Shown in pieces: positions 1-8,439 of a stretch of 64,000 nucleotides of DNA; position 1 is the stretch's first letter; every line of letters starts with the position of its first letter. The stretch spans positions 124,001 through 188,000 of the forward strand of contig NZ_SMOG01000001.1 in NCBI RefSeq assembly GCF_004353895.1, written 5' to 3'. The notes beneath the pieces are model-generated. The model was given only the letters and a program-made list of their open reading frames with translations, was not told the origin of the DNA and ran no database searches. A program made the translations under genes and the position numbers. The stretch is from Candidatus Syntrophosphaera thermopropionivorans. Lineage in GTDB: Bacteria; Cloacimonadota; Cloacimonadia; Cloacimonadales; Cloacimonadaceae.

Positions 1-133
1 CTTTTATAGAGATATCCAGAAGCTGCTTTATATGTGTTTGTCCGATAAATTCATTTAGAGTACGAGGACGAAGAGCACGATCAAATTCTTTATCTTCAGG
101 TCGCTCAAAAGGTGTGTTAATGCGTTCTAACAT
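1..133 (-). CDS. ruvB: Holliday junction branch-migration helicase RuvB, N-terminal fragment (runs off window)
   Basis: Translating the minus strand from the ATG at 133 gives about 44 residues that run off the window edge. They contain the RuvB N-terminal signature around RALRPRTLNEFIGQ, the start of the AAA+ domain just before Walker A (the usual family form is LRPKTLDEYIGQ). RuvB is the hexameric motor that drives branch migration with RuvA. Its start lies 12 bases after the stop of the upstream small secreted protein, so it is probably the distal gene of the operon beginning near 2.2 kb. The ribosome site is weak. Walker motifs and the C-terminus lie outside the window, so the call rests on the N-terminal motif only. 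Confidence 0.85.
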   Translation of the reverse strand, partial: MLERINTPFERPEDKEFDRALRPRTLNEFIGQTHIKQLLDISIK

Positions 134-145
134 TAGTTAGTTCCG

Positions 146-691
146 TCAATGACAGTGCGGGCAGTTACTACAGCTGCTGTTATTTTCTTTTGGCTTATCG
201 GAGCTATTATCAGTTTTAGGTATTATTTTCTCGGATTTTACTTCTTTGTAGGGGGGAATAATCTGAGGAGTGTCTAATAGCATAATAGTGGCTGTTCCTT
301 CAGGAATATAGACATCCCATTCTACCTTTTGTCCCGTTTCTTTGTGTGTTAGTTCCAGGTGAAGAGTCTCTCCAGCATGCCATTGACTGGGAAAATTACC
401 TAAATTGACACGACTAACCACCATAAAGGGAACTTTCTTCCCATCTCCAACCTGTGTGATTGCCAGATGATGATAGGTATGTGTTTCAGTGCTCAATATC
501 TCATCAGGTCTTTCCCAAATCCAGGCTCTAAATAGATATTCTGGGGAAGTTTGGTCCTTATACCAAGTTATAAAAGGATTTGTCCCATCCTCTAAAACCA
601 GTTTTTGCACATAAACTCTCGGAATAGTCGGTTGAGCAAAAAGGGACAGTAAGGCTATCATTAATAATGTAGTTATCCATACTTTTTTCAT
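146..691 (-). CDS. Small secreted protein with Cys/His-rich tail, unknown function
   Basis: About 181 residues. The N-terminus is a typical signal peptide (Lys-Lys, a long hydrophobic stretch, then a cut near FAQ-PT). The mature part looks beta-rich, with no family I recognise. The C-terminus is low-complexity (Asn/Ser/Lys) and ends in a Cys/His cluster of the form CSNCPHCH that could bind a metal or haem-like group. I start at the ATG at 691 because GAGG sits six bases upstream; an in-frame TTG at 703 is less likely. It lies between a glycosyltransferase gene and ruvB in one co-directional run. Probably periplasmic or surface exposed; function unknown. Confidence 0.75.
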   Translation of the reverse strand: MKKVWITTLLMIALLSLFAQPTIPRVYVQKLVLEDGTNPFITWYKDQTSPEYLFRAWIWERPDEILSTETHTYHHLAITQVGDGKKVPFMVVSRVNLGNFPSQWHAGETLHLELTHKETGQKVEWDVYIPEGTATIMLLDTPQIIPPYKEVKSEKIIPKTDNSSDKPKENNSSCSNCPHCH

Positions 692-705
692 AATAAACCT
701 CAAAG

Positions 706-1422
706 CTATTTAATTTTTCCTAAAAGCTTCATTATTTGTAGGCGCCATACCATCCAGGCTGCTTCCCAGACAATCTGACGACTCATCTTGGAAACTCCAT
801 CTCTCCTTTCCGTAAATACTATAGGGATTTCATAGATAGTAAAGCCTTTAACCCAGGCTCGGAAATTCATTTCAATCTGGAAAGCATAACCATCGGAAAG
901 GATGCTATCTAAATCTATTGCTTCCAAAACCCTTCGGCGAAAACATTTAAAGCCACTGGTCGGGTCTTTGATAGGCATACCTGTAATTATACGCACATAT
1001 TTGGAAGCAAAATAGCTGATAAGTAAACGCCGGAAGGGCCAGTTGATTATGTTCACTCCTTGACAATAGCGTGAGCCAATTACCACATCATATTTCTTTG
1101 CTGCTTCCAATAAACGAGGTATGTCCGCTGGATTATGAGAAAAATCAGCATCCATCTCCAGGACATAATCATAGTCGTTATTTAAAGCATATTTAAAACC
1201 TTGAACATAAGCAGAACCCAAACCCATCTTTTTGGGACGTTCTATTAGATTGATATGTGGCTCATTTTCCATCATTTCTTTCACTGCTTTAGCTGTTCCA
1301 TCGGGAGAATTATCATCTATAACTAAAATATAAAGGTCAGGTGATTGAGATAGCGAAGCAGTAATAATATTTTTTATATTAGCTATTTCGTTGTAGGTTG
1401 GTATAATTAGTAAAGCTTTCAC
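706..1422 (-). CDS. Polyprenol-phosphate mannosyltransferase-like glycosyltransferase, family 2 (DPM1-like)
   Basis: 238 residues, the usual length of a soluble dolichol-phosphate-mannose-synthase-type GT2. The N-terminal IIPTYNE motif, DDNSPDGT (nucleotide-sugar binding), the metal-binding DADFSHNP segment and the later SRYCQG and DPTSGFKCF segments are in order. This family moves a sugar from an NDP-sugar to polyprenyl phosphate at the cytoplasmic membrane face, supplying a donor for glycan or lipoprotein modification. There is no C-terminal membrane domain, unlike the longer bacterial relatives. It starts with GTG and overlaps the stop of the acyltransferase gene by four bases (GTGA), so the two are translationally coupled. 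The sugar and lipid acceptor cannot be told from sequence. Confidence 0.88.
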   Translation of the reverse strand: MKALLIIPTYNEIANIKNIITASLSQSPDLYILVIDDNSPDGTAKAVKEMMENEPHINLIERPKKMGLGSAYVQGFKYALNNDYDYVLEMDADFSHNPADIPRLLEAAKKYDVVIGSRYCQGVNIINWPFRRLLISYFASKYVRIITGMPIKDPTSGFKCFRRRVLEAIDLDSILSDGYAFQIEMNFRAWVKGFTIYEIPIVFTERRDGVSKMSRQIVWEAAWMVWRLQIMKLLGKIK

Positions 1423-2174
1423 GATTTATCCAGATTATTCTTTAAAAGTTGAGCTTCAGGTACATCGCGTAAAATACGAGCAGGACTTCCCAGAACCACT
1501 TTTCCTGCAGGAACATTATGAGTTACTACTGAGCCAGCAGCAACACAAGCATCTTCTTCTATAATGATACCGGGTAGAATGGTAGCATGAACACCGATAC
1601 GTGCTCCGCGTTTCATAGTAACCCCTTTAAAATGCTGGAATCGTTCTGGATCTCTTGCCATATAATTATCATTACTTGTTGCAACACAGGGTCCAACAAA
1701 ACAGTAATCCTCAATTTCTGAATAAGCAGTTATATAGCAATTGGTTTCCAATTTATTGCGGGAACCGATTTGAACATAGTTTTCAATAGTTACATTCCGT
1801 CCAATAATATTTAAATCTCCAATCTTTACATTTTCCCGGATAGTTGCCAGATCAGCTATCATATTGGATTCTCCTATTTCACACTGAGCATATATAATTA
1901 CATTTGCTCCTATCTGGGAATTAGCTCCAATAATCGCAGGTTTCAATTCTTGAGTGGTTTTAAAAATGCTACGAAGTGAAGTAAGTGGTTTTTTTCCTAT
2001 TACCGTATTATCATCAATTCTTACATTATCTCCAATATAAGTACCAGGATGAATAACAACATTATTTCCAATCTGACAATAATTACCGATTACAGCATCA
2101 TCCATAATTATAGTATTACCACCCACTTTAATTTCTTTTCCCAATCTGGCACTATCTGCGATATAATGATTCAT
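1419..2174 (-). CDS. Left-handed beta-helix acyltransferase (LpxA/LpxD or sugar N-acetyltransferase type)
   Basis: About 251 residues, almost entirely hexapeptide repeats ([LIV]-G-x4), for example IGNYCQIGNNVVIHPGTYIG and later IGVHATILPGIII, then the classic end VVTHNVPAGKVVLGSPAR. Such proteins are trimers that transfer an acyl or acetyl group, often to a UDP-sugar for lipopolysaccharide or surface glycans. I start at the second of two adjacent ATGs (2174) because AAGGAG lies five bases upstream; the open frame extends about 31 codons further without a ribosome site. It is coupled to the GT2 gene, which supports a glycan role. The exact substrate is unknown. Confidence 0.82.
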   Translation of the reverse strand: MNHYIADSARLGKEIKVGGNTIIMDDAVIGNYCQIGNNVVIHPGTYIGDNVRIDDNTVIGKKPLTSLRSIFKTTQELKPAIIGANSQIGANVIIYAQCEIGESNMIADLATIRENVKIGDLNIIGRNVTIENYVQIGSRNKLETNCYITAYSEIEDYCFVGPCVATSNDNYMARDPERFQHFKGVTMKRGARIGVHATILPGIIIEEDACVAAGSVVTHNVPAGKVVLGSPARILRDVPEAQLLKNNLDKS

Positions 2175-2252
2175 CATCACTCCTTCTACTAAAACTAAAT
2201 TTTTCTCGACAAACAAACAGGCAAGTAAAAAATGCATATTAGGGATAAACTT

Positions 2253-3149
2253 ATGACTCCAGAACAAGAACTATATCAACAATATATACGCGGTGAAGGG
2301 AAATCACCATGCACTATTACTGCCTATATGAAGGATTTGAGTCAATTTTATAATTTTGTGGAAAGATATTTTGAAGATGGTAATATCCAGCTTGAACAAA
2401 TCTCTCCACAAATGATTCGGGACTGGTTTCTTCATCTTCATAAACATCAAGTTAGCAATCGCAGTCTGGCAAGAAAAGCAGCTGCTTTACAGAGCTTTTT
2501 CTCCTGGTTAAAACTTACCAATCGCATTTCCAAAAATCCTATGGATAAAATTAAAAGACCTAAGTTTGAAAAGGGTCTACCACACTATTTTACGGAAGAA
2601 GAAATGCTTACTTTGCTAAATCTGCCTGATCAATCCAGCATCTTTGGTGTGAGAAATCGTGCTATTCTGGAGTTGCTCTATTCTTCTGGACTTCGGATCT
2701 CTGAACTGGCAGATTTAGAGCTAAATGACATTGACTTGAAACGAGCTCTGGTGCGTGTTAAAGGTAAAGGTAATAAAGAAAGAATCGTACCTATAGGAAA
2801 GCCAGCAATAGAAGCAATAGAAGCATATCTTCCTGTGAGAGACAAGTTAAAGCAAGAATATAGTTCCCATAAACTTTTTCTCACCAAAAGTGGCAAAGAT
2901 TTTGACCACAGACAATTATTCAAAATTTTACACCATTATTTCCAAATAATTGCACGACAAAAAGGTTATTCTCCACACACTATTAGACATAGCTTTGCCA
3001 CCCATCTCCTTTCCCGCGGAGCTGACCTTCGTGCTCTTCAAGAAATGCTCGGACATTCCAATCTTGAAACAACCGCTATTTATACTCACCTAACCCTGGA
3101 TGACATTAAAAAAGCCTATCTTAAAGGTCATCCCCGCGGAAAAGAATGA
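2253..3149 (+). CDS. Tyrosine recombinase, XerC/XerD family
   Basis: 298 residues from the ATG at 2253, the length of E. coli XerD. It has an N-terminal SAM-like core-binding domain (residues about 1-90) and a C-terminal catalytic domain with all expected residues: Arg148 (SSGLRISEL), the beta-hairpin Lys in KGKGNKER, His242 and Arg245 (HTIRH), His268 (LGHSNLETT) and the nucleophile Tyr277 (IYTHL). Xer recombinases resolve chromosome dimers at dif with FtsK. AGGGA lies seven bases before this start; an ATG at 2232 is also in frame. The gene stands alone, diverging from the acyltransferase operon, with no phage or integron genes near, which favours the housekeeping role over a mobile integrase. 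Confidence 0.9.
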   Translation: MTPEQELYQQYIRGEGKSPCTITAYMKDLSQFYNFVERYFEDGNIQLEQISPQMIRDWFLHLHKHQVSNRSLARKAAALQSFFSWLKLTNRISKNPMDKIKRPKFEKGLPHYFTEEEMLTLLNLPDQSSIFGVRNRAILELLYSSGLRISELADLELNDIDLKRALVRVKGKGNKERIVPIGKPAIEAIEAYLPVRDKLKQEYSSHKLFLTKSGKDFDHRQLFKILHHYFQIIARQKGYSPHTIRHSFATHLLSRGADLRALQEMLGHSNLETTAIYTHLTLDDIKKAYLKGHPRGKE

Positions 3150-3207
3150 ATCTGTTATTATTTACATTTTAGGATATAATTGGAGAATACACTCCTTCTA
3201 CTTATTT

Positions 3208-3816
3208 CTAAAACATCACACCTAAGCTTATCATCAGACCATTATTAGTGGTAGTGATATCCTCATTATCATCATCATAAATATCTGCTAAACCGAGAGA
3301 ATATCTGGCTCCGATAAGAAACTGATTTAAAAAAGTAATGTCCAAGCCAAAGTCAACTCCATAATCCAATAATATAGGGTCATTTGGGAAATCTGCCTCT
3401 TCCTCATTTACCAGATACTGAGTAACGATTGCATATCCTATTCTTGGAGCTACTGCTGGTTGAATATGAACATCACTGATATTGATATCAAATTTCAATG
3501 CAAGAGGCAATTCAATATAGTCCATATTAACTTTGGTTTTGATATCTTCAAATAACGGGATTTCAATGGTTCTCTCATATCCCCTTTGAGAATAAAGTAG
3601 AGAGGGTTCAATAATGAAATATTTACCTAAAGGATATTGCATAAAAAGTCCACCATGATAACCGTAACGGTCATCAGTTTTAGCTTCATCACTATCATCA
3701 TCAGTAATTTTTACATTTGTTACATTCAATCCTCCACGAAAACCAAAATATGGTTGAGCAAAGGATAATCCAATAGAGACAAGTAAGAGTACTGCAAGTA
3801 TTATTGACTTTTTCAT
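3208..3816 (-). CDS. Outer-membrane beta-barrel protein, PorT-like
   Basis: 202 residues. A signal peptide (about 20 residues, ending SFAQ) is followed by alternating amphipathic strands typical of the PorT/OMP_b-brl_2 family: an early FGFRGGLNVTN strand, GGLFMQYPLGKYFIIEP, ELPLALKF in the middle and a final strand ending in Phe (LGVMF). An acidic loop (DDDSDEAKTDD) probably faces outward. AAGGAGAG precedes the ATG. PorT-type barrels are common in FCB-group bacteria, and some belong to type IX secretion. Monocistronic, convergent with the Xer gene. Barrel topology is well supported; the specific role is not known. Confidence 0.82.
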   Translation of the reverse strand: MKKSIILAVLLLVSIGLSFAQPYFGFRGGLNVTNVKITDDDSDEAKTDDRYGYHGGLFMQYPLGKYFIIEPSLLYSQRGYERTIEIPLFEDIKTKVNMDYIELPLALKFDINISDVHIQPAVAPRIGYAIVTQYLVNEEEADFPNDPILLDYGVDFGLDITFLNQFLIGARYSLGLADIYDDDNEDITTTNNGLMISLGVMF

Positions 3817-4151
3817 TTTTCTCTCCTTTAAATATTTCTTTATATATTTAAATTAATGTATTTATGAGATTAGACAAGTATAATTTTAAATTTAGTTTAT
3901 TTTACTTATTTACTTATAGCAGTTCAAATAGTTTTATAGAATGAAAAATATTAGTGTTAAGGGACAGAATATCCTTGTATCGCAAAGCAGTAAAGCTTTT
4001 CCAGTGTTACCGATGATAATTTCTATAACTTAAAAATATAAAGAGACAAAAAGCTTCTGCAAAGCTCAGAAGGTGAAGACATCTTCTCCTTCATTACACG
4101 AATTTACATTGCATATTATAATTATAAATTTCAATAAGTTACGAGTTCTTT

Positions 4152-4207
4152 CTTAGCTCTCTCTTAGCTCTTGCTTACCTTTTTACTAAAGAAATCGTCA
4201 AGAGGAG
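4152..4207 (-). repeat. Dispersed intergenic hairpin repeat, copy A
   Basis: Read on the minus strand, this stretch runs CTCCTCTTGAC ... CTTTAG ... GAGCTAAGAGAGAGCTAAG and aligns with copies at 15516-15572 and 59847-59904. It is the most diverged copy and lies in the opposite orientation. Its arms (CTTAGC..CTCTT and AAGAG..GCTAAG) can still pair. It sits in a divergent intergenic region, so it is not simply a terminator. Confidence 0.6.
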
Positions 4208-4484
4208 GCTAAGTAACAAAAAGTTAACCAATTAAGGTAATTCAAATGATGATAAAAGAGATATTTATCTGGATGATAGATAAGCAATTCAGAGAAAAAT
4301 AGAATTCTGCACGCATTTAAAGTGCAGGCTAAAAAAGATTGATTTATCAAAAAAGAAAAGAAATAATGCCTATAAACTTAGAGACCGCTCTCTTTATCCT
4401 TTATAAGATACATCTTTATAACAAACCACAGAATCTATTGCTTAAATTCTATATTTTCTTTATTGGTCTGGAAAGATATTGGAC

Positions 4485-4515
4485 TTGACTAAATGAAGAT
4501 ATGCATAATTAGAAT
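4485..4515 (+). promoter_or_regulatory. Possible promoter of the Nif3-like gene
   Basis: TTGACT at 4485-4490 and TAGAAT at 4510-4515 are separated by 19 bases, about 30 bases before the start codon. The spacing is longer than ideal in an AT-rich background, so this is tentative. Confidence 0.3.
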
Positions 4516-4543
4516 AAAATATAAGATGTAAGGAGATAAGAGA

Positions 4544-5644
4544 ATGATTATAGAGGAATTACTTCAGCGTTTAAATGAATTTGCTCCTTTTTCTCAGGCT
4601 TATGAATGGGATAATATAGGTTTATTAGTTGGAGATTCTAAAAGGGAAGTAACAAAAGTCCTTATTACTCTGGATGTAACTTTTAAGGCAATGCAAAAAG
4701 CTCTGGAATTAGGAGCAAATATAATTCTGGCTCATCATCCAGTGATATTTCATTCTTTAAAGCATATAACCGACCCGCTTTTATTATCCCTGGTAGAGAA
4801 CCAAATAAATGTAATTTCAATGCATACCAATCTTGATGTTGCACCTCAAGGAACTAATTATGCTCTGGCTACAGTTTTGGGTTTGGAAAATCTGGAATCT
4901 TTATCCTCTGAACAAGGCGAAAAATGGTTTCATCTTTCAGTTACCGTTCCTGCAGGTTATACTGAAAATGTAGCAGATGCGGTCTTTAAAGCCGGTGGAG
5001 GAAGGGTTGGCAATTATATTTATTGTTCCACTCGTCATCCAATTAAAGGGACTTTTAAACCATTAGAAGGAGCCAGACCTTTTATATCGTCAAAAGAGGA
5101 CGATAAATTTACGCAAGTAGCAGAAGAAGAACTGGAGTTTATGGTACAGGAATCCAGGCTATTTGATGTTGTTTCTGCAATTAAAATCTCTCATCCTTAT
5201 GAGACGCCTTTGCTGTATTATTTCCCAGTAACAACCCCTCAACCTCTTTTTGGCTTGGGGATGACAGGAATTCTACCAGAACCTTTAACACTTAGTGCAA
5301 TACTATCCTGGATAAAAGATAAACTTGGATGTCCCAATCCTAAACTATGGACAGCAGGATTACCCTTATCCACTTCAATTCAAAAAATAGCAGTTTGTGG
5401 AGGTAGTGGAAGTTCTTTGATTAGGTTAGCTGAACAATCTGCCGAACTCTATATAACCGGTGATGTAGGCTATCATAATTTGATGGAAGCAAAAATTCCT
5501 ATTGTGGATGCGGGTCATTTTTACACTGAATATCCGGTTCTGGAAGTATTGAAAGGACAGCTCATTAATTGGAATCTGGAAAGTTATGTGCTTTCCAGAG
5601 AGGAATGTGAATACTGGCAGAATACTCATTCCTATCATAATTAA
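4544..5644 (+). CDS. Nif3/YqfO-like dinuclear metal-centre protein
   Basis: 366 residues, matching the long YqfO form of the Nif3 family (about 370 residues), in which a CutA/PII-like domain (about residues 135-235) is inserted in the Nif3 fold. Metal-site motifs are visible: WDNIGLLVGD, LAHHPVIFHSL, SMHTNLDVAP, then TGDVGYHNLMEA and DAGHFYTEYP near the C-terminus. The family forms hexameric toroids with two metals per subunit and is often annotated GTP cyclohydrolase I type 2, but its real substrate is unsettled. AAGGAG precedes the ATG. It converges on recX and stands alone. Confidence 0.9.
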   Translation: MIIEELLQRLNEFAPFSQAYEWDNIGLLVGDSKREVTKVLITLDVTFKAMQKALELGANIILAHHPVIFHSLKHITDPLLLSLVENQINVISMHTNLDVAPQGTNYALATVLGLENLESLSSEQGEKWFHLSVTVPAGYTENVADAVFKAGGGRVGNYIYCSTRHPIKGTFKPLEGARPFISSKEDDKFTQVAEEELEFMVQESRLFDVVSAIKISHPYETPLLYYFPVTTPQPLFGLGMTGILPEPLTLSAILSWIKDKLGCPNPKLWTAGLPLSTSIQKIAVCGGSGSSLIRLAEQSAELYITGDVGYHNLMEAKIPIVDAGHFYTEYPVLEVLKGQLINWNLESYVLSREECEYWQNTHSYHN

Positions 5645-5659
5645 ATAAAGAGACTATAT

Positions 5660-6268
5660 TTAAGAAAGATTTTCTATAGCATCTCGTATATCGTCTGGGT
5701 CAAAACCTTTACGAAAGAGATATCCAAAAGCTCTTTCTTTCAGTTTTTCAGGTGGTAAATTTGAATGAGTAGAATAGTATTTTTTCAATAATTCTTCCAG
5801 ATTACTGGCTTTTTCTTCTTCAGTATAAAGTTCTTCCAACAGAGGTTTCCAGACATTTATGGGTATATGGTTTGCAGAAAGTTTAGCCGTAATAGCTCGT
5901 TTACTGGCTTTTCTTTTTATATAGGAAGAGATTAAAAGTTCGGCAAAACGCTGGTCATTAAGATAGTTTAACTCCAAACAACGGTGGATAGCATCCTGAA
6001 CTATTTCTGAACAAAATCCCTTTCTCTGCAGATAAAGAACGCATTGGTATTGACTATGTTCTTCTTTAGCTAAGTATTTTACTAAAAGATTAAAGGCATA
6101 ATCCTCAAGCATCTTAATGATTTGATTTGCTTCACTCTCGCTTATTTCTCCCTCATAATCAGAAGGATAGAGAGAGGATATCTGCTTAATGGGTAAGATT
6201 CCCCTAGATAAATCTTCTAATTCTATGGTGGCAAGATATTTATTCTTGGATGATATCCTCAGTTTCAT
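5660..6268 (-). CDS. recX: Regulatory protein RecX
   Basis: About 202 residues from the ATG at 6268, composed of helical RecX repeats (for example [54 protein letters not shown]). RecX binds RecA filaments and limits their extension. The frame overlaps the 3' end of recA by about 29 bases, and it is last in the ATP-binding family protein/thpR/recA/recX operon. The start is uncertain: a TTG at 6286 also lies in frame and neither has a strong ribosome site, so translation probably depends on coupling to recA. Confidence 0.85.
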   Translation of the reverse strand: MKLRISSKNKYLATIELEDLSRGILPIKQISSLYPSDYEGEISESEANQIIKMLEDYAFNLLVKYLAKEEHSQYQCVLYLQRKGFCSEIVQDAIHRCLELNYLNDQRFAELLISSYIKRKASKRAITAKLSANHIPINVWKPLLEELYTEEEKASNLEELLKKYYSTHSNLPPEKLKERAFGYLFRKGFDPDDIRDAIENLS

Positions 6269-7295
6269 CTGTTGTAGGAGATTCAAACATCTTTTCAGGT
6301 TTTACATTCTGTTTCACCAAATTAGATATTTCTTCTAACAAAGCAGGGTTTTCATTAAGATATTGCCTGGTCTTTTCAATACCCTGTCCCAGTTTTAAAT
6401 CACCATAGGATAGCCAGGAACCACTTTTCTTAATGATTCCAAGGTCTATTGCCATATCCATTATAATGTCAGTATTGGAGATGCCTTTTCCAAAGATAAT
6501 AGGAAATTCCACTGTTTTAAAAGGTGGGGCAAGTTTATTTTTAACGATTTTAACCCGGGTCTTAGCACCGATAACTTCTGCATCCGGTCCACTTGATTTT
6601 ATCGCTCCCGCAAAGCGTACTTCCATCCGAACAGAAGCATAAAATTTGAGTGCTACACCTCCGGAAGTAGTTTCTGGATTCATAAAAGCAGCGGTGCCAA
6701 TTTTCATTCTGGTTTGATTGATAAAGACTACAGCAGTATTGGATTTGGACACGATAGAGGTAAGTTTTCTTAGAGCCTGACTCATAAGTCTTGCTTGCAA
6801 ACCTACATGACTATCACCCATATCTCCTTCAATTTCTGCTTTAGGAACCAGAGCGGCAACAGAATCAATTATAACCAAATCTATGGCAGAGCTACGAACC
6901 AAAGTTTCGCATATTTCCAGGGCTTGTTCACCTCCATCAGGTTGAGAAAGTAATAGGTCTTCCACTTGGACACCTAAATTTTTGGCATAAGCAGTATCTA
7001 AAGCATGTTCTGCATCAATAAAAGCGACGATTCCACCAAGTTTTTGTGCTTCTGCCGCAATATGCAAAGCAAGTGTAGTCTTACCACTGGCTTCAGGACC
7101 GTAAATTTCAGTTATGCGTCCACGTGGAATACCTCCAATTCCCAGAGCTATATCCAGATTAAAAGCGCCAGTTGGAATAACATCCACTTGTTGCAGGGGC
7201 TGATCTCCCAAACGCATAAGAGTGCCCACACCATATTTCTTTTCCAGTTGTGATATGGCAGTCTTTAAAGCCACTTCTTTGTTTTTATCCTGCAT
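6240..7295 (-). CDS. recA: Recombinase RecA
   Basis: 351 residues, full length. The N-terminal helix, Walker A (GPEASGKTT), Walker B ([10 protein letters not shown]), loop L1 ([10 protein letters not shown]) and loop L2/QTRMKIG region are intact, and the C-terminal tail is acidic. RecA forms the ATP-dependent filament for homologous recombination and triggers SOS cleavage where LexA exists. An AAGGAAG site lies upstream of the ATG. It follows thpR by about 11 bases and overlaps recX. I see no SOS-type operator directly upstream, since recA is internal to an operon starting above 8341. Confidence 0.97.
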   Translation of the reverse strand: MQDKNKEVALKTAISQLEKKYGVGTLMRLGDQPLQQVDVIPTGAFNLDIALGIGGIPRGRITEIYGPEASGKTTLALHIAAEAQKLGGIVAFIDAEHALDTAYAKNLGVQVEDLLLSQPDGGEQALEICETLVRSSAIDLVIIDSVAALVPKAEIEGDMGDSHVGLQARLMSQALRKLTSIVSKSNTAVVFINQTRMKIGTAAFMNPETTSGGVALKFYASVRMEVRFAGAIKSSGPDAEVIGAKTRVKIVKNKLAPPFKTVEFPIIFGKGISNTDIIMDMAIDLGIIKKSGSWLSYGDLKLGQGIEKTRQYLNENPALLEEISNLVKQNVKPEKMFESPTTDETEDIIQE

Positions 7296-7306
7296 AATAT
7301 CTTCCT

Positions 7307-7858
7307 TTAAGATAAATTATATTGGTCTAAAATTTGATAAACTGGACCTTCCGGTTTTAAGATGCTACGATAGAGAGTGATTGTATCATAGCTAAAGAAA
7401 TCCTTATCTACCTTACTTTCCAGGATTTCTCTTTCTTTGCTAACGGGAAGTTTAGTTTTAATACGTCCCAGTGTGATATGAAGTTTTAACGGTTTTATAT
7501 CAGGTTCAAAACCTGCTTTACGAATCTCTTTAAGTAGAGATTTATGCCACTGGAATAAAGAATCATCCTGTTCTAAAAGGGTAGCCCAGACAAGTCTTGG
7601 TTCCTTATAGGGAAATAGTTCCAGACCTTGAAGGGAAAGATTGAAAGGAGCAGCTATTTCTGTTGCTTGTTCCAGAATACCAGATAATTCATTAATTCTG
7701 GTGCTATCTACATCTCCCAGAAAAAGTAGAGTTAAGTGCAAGTTCTGTTCTTTTACCCAATTTACACCCTGAGTAGATTTAAAAGTATTGAGCTTCTCTT
7801 TTAGGTTTAGAAAGACAGTTTTAGGAGGTTCCAGGGCAATAAAGGTGCGATAATTCAT
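7307..7858 (-). CDS. thpR: RNA 2',3'-cyclic 3'-phosphodiesterase (LigT/ThpR)
   Basis: 183 residues, the usual length of the 2H phosphoesterase ThpR. Both catalytic H-x-T/S-x motifs are present: HLTLLFLG near residue 43 and HITLGRIK near residue 130. It opens 2',3'-cyclic phosphates at RNA ends. The start codon abuts the stop of the preceding gene (TAA-ATG, no gap), and recA follows by about 11 bases; pairing with recA is common in other phyla. Confidence 0.9.
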   Translation of the reverse strand: MNYRTFIALEPPKTVFLNLKEKLNTFKSTQGVNWVKEQNLHLTLLFLGDVDSTRINELSGILEQATEIAAPFNLSLQGLELFPYKEPRLVWATLLEQDDSLFQWHKSLLKEIRKAGFEPDIKPLKLHITLGRIKTKLPVSKEREILESKVDKDFFSYDTITLYRSILKPEGPVYQILDQYNLS

Positions 7859-8341
7859 TTAGCGTTTATATCCCAGGTTCCGGAGAAATCTTTTTCTATG
7901 CGTAATATCTGTATCCAGTTCAATACCTTTAGGTGAATTTCCATCAATTACACCCAGAATACCATTTCCCTGTTCTGTTTTAGCCAGAATTACCTGTACC
8001 GGATTAGCTGTTGCACAAAAGATATTTACCACTTCAGGACAATTCTTGATAGCGTTGAGTACATTGATAGGGAAAGCATTCTGCATAACTATGAGAAATG
8101 AATGACCTGCTCCCAGACGATGCATATTTTCTATGGCACATTCCATCAATTCATTGTCAGTTCCCTCTTTACGAATAAGACAGGGTCCGGAAGCTTCGCA
8201 AAAAGCTAAACCAAACTTGATGCCTGGAACGCTGTTGACCATAATTTCGTAAAGGTCTTCCACGCTTTTAATAAAATGACTCTGTCCCAGAATGATATTG
8301 GCATCAGATGGGAATTTAAGCTCTTCAATTATAATTTCCAT
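7859..8341 (-). CDS. Adenosine-specific kinase family protein (DUF355-like)
   Basis: 160 residues, matching the small family known mostly from archaea and thermophilic bacteria and named adenosine-specific kinase from a crystal structure with bound nucleotide. Recognisable segments are GIKFGLAFCEASGPCLIR, NMHRLGAGHSFLIV and the glycine-rich NGILGVIDGNSPKGIE near the C-terminus. Enzymatic activity is poorly documented. First gene of the thpR-recA-recX operon, with TTGACA at 8394-8399 as a possible -35 element upstream. Family assignment is from memory and good; the kinase function is uncertain. Confidence 0.75.
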   Translation of the reverse strand: MEIIIEELKFPSDANIILGQSHFIKSVEDLYEIMVNSVPGIKFGLAFCEASGPCLIRKEGTDNELMECAIENMHRLGAGHSFLIVMQNAFPINVLNAIKNCPEVVNIFCATANPVQVILAKTEQGNGILGVIDGNSPKGIELDTDITHRKRFLRNLGYKR

Positions 8342-8439
8342 TCAGATGACCTCTAAGTTTTATTTATTTCTAAGCATTAAATTATTAAGACTTTGTCAAG
8401 GAAAAGTTTTTGTAGTTAAAATGGTTTTCTCAGAGCCTT

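Larger units (their letters stand above)
3817..4543. other. Long gene-free region between divergent genes
   Basis: 727 bases between the PorT-like gene and the Nif3-like gene. I found no convincing open reading frame or tRNA. It contains a near-perfect palindrome at 4069-4092 (GAAGG, a T-T mismatch, GAAGA, two-base loop, then the complement), a six-base-pair hairpin at 4307-4327 (CTGCAC / GTGCAG), one copy of the dispersed repeat (4152-4207) and a possible promoter for the downstream gene. Confidence 0.7.

Noticed and set aside
2253-3149. Tyrosine recombinase as integrase of a mobile element
   Set aside because: Size and motifs fit housekeeping Xer and there are no tRNA, att-like repeats, phage or transposon genes beside it.
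3150-3207. Short GGAG/CTCC dyad between the convergent Xer and PorT-like genes
   Set aside because: Only four base pairs and no T run, too weak to call a terminator.
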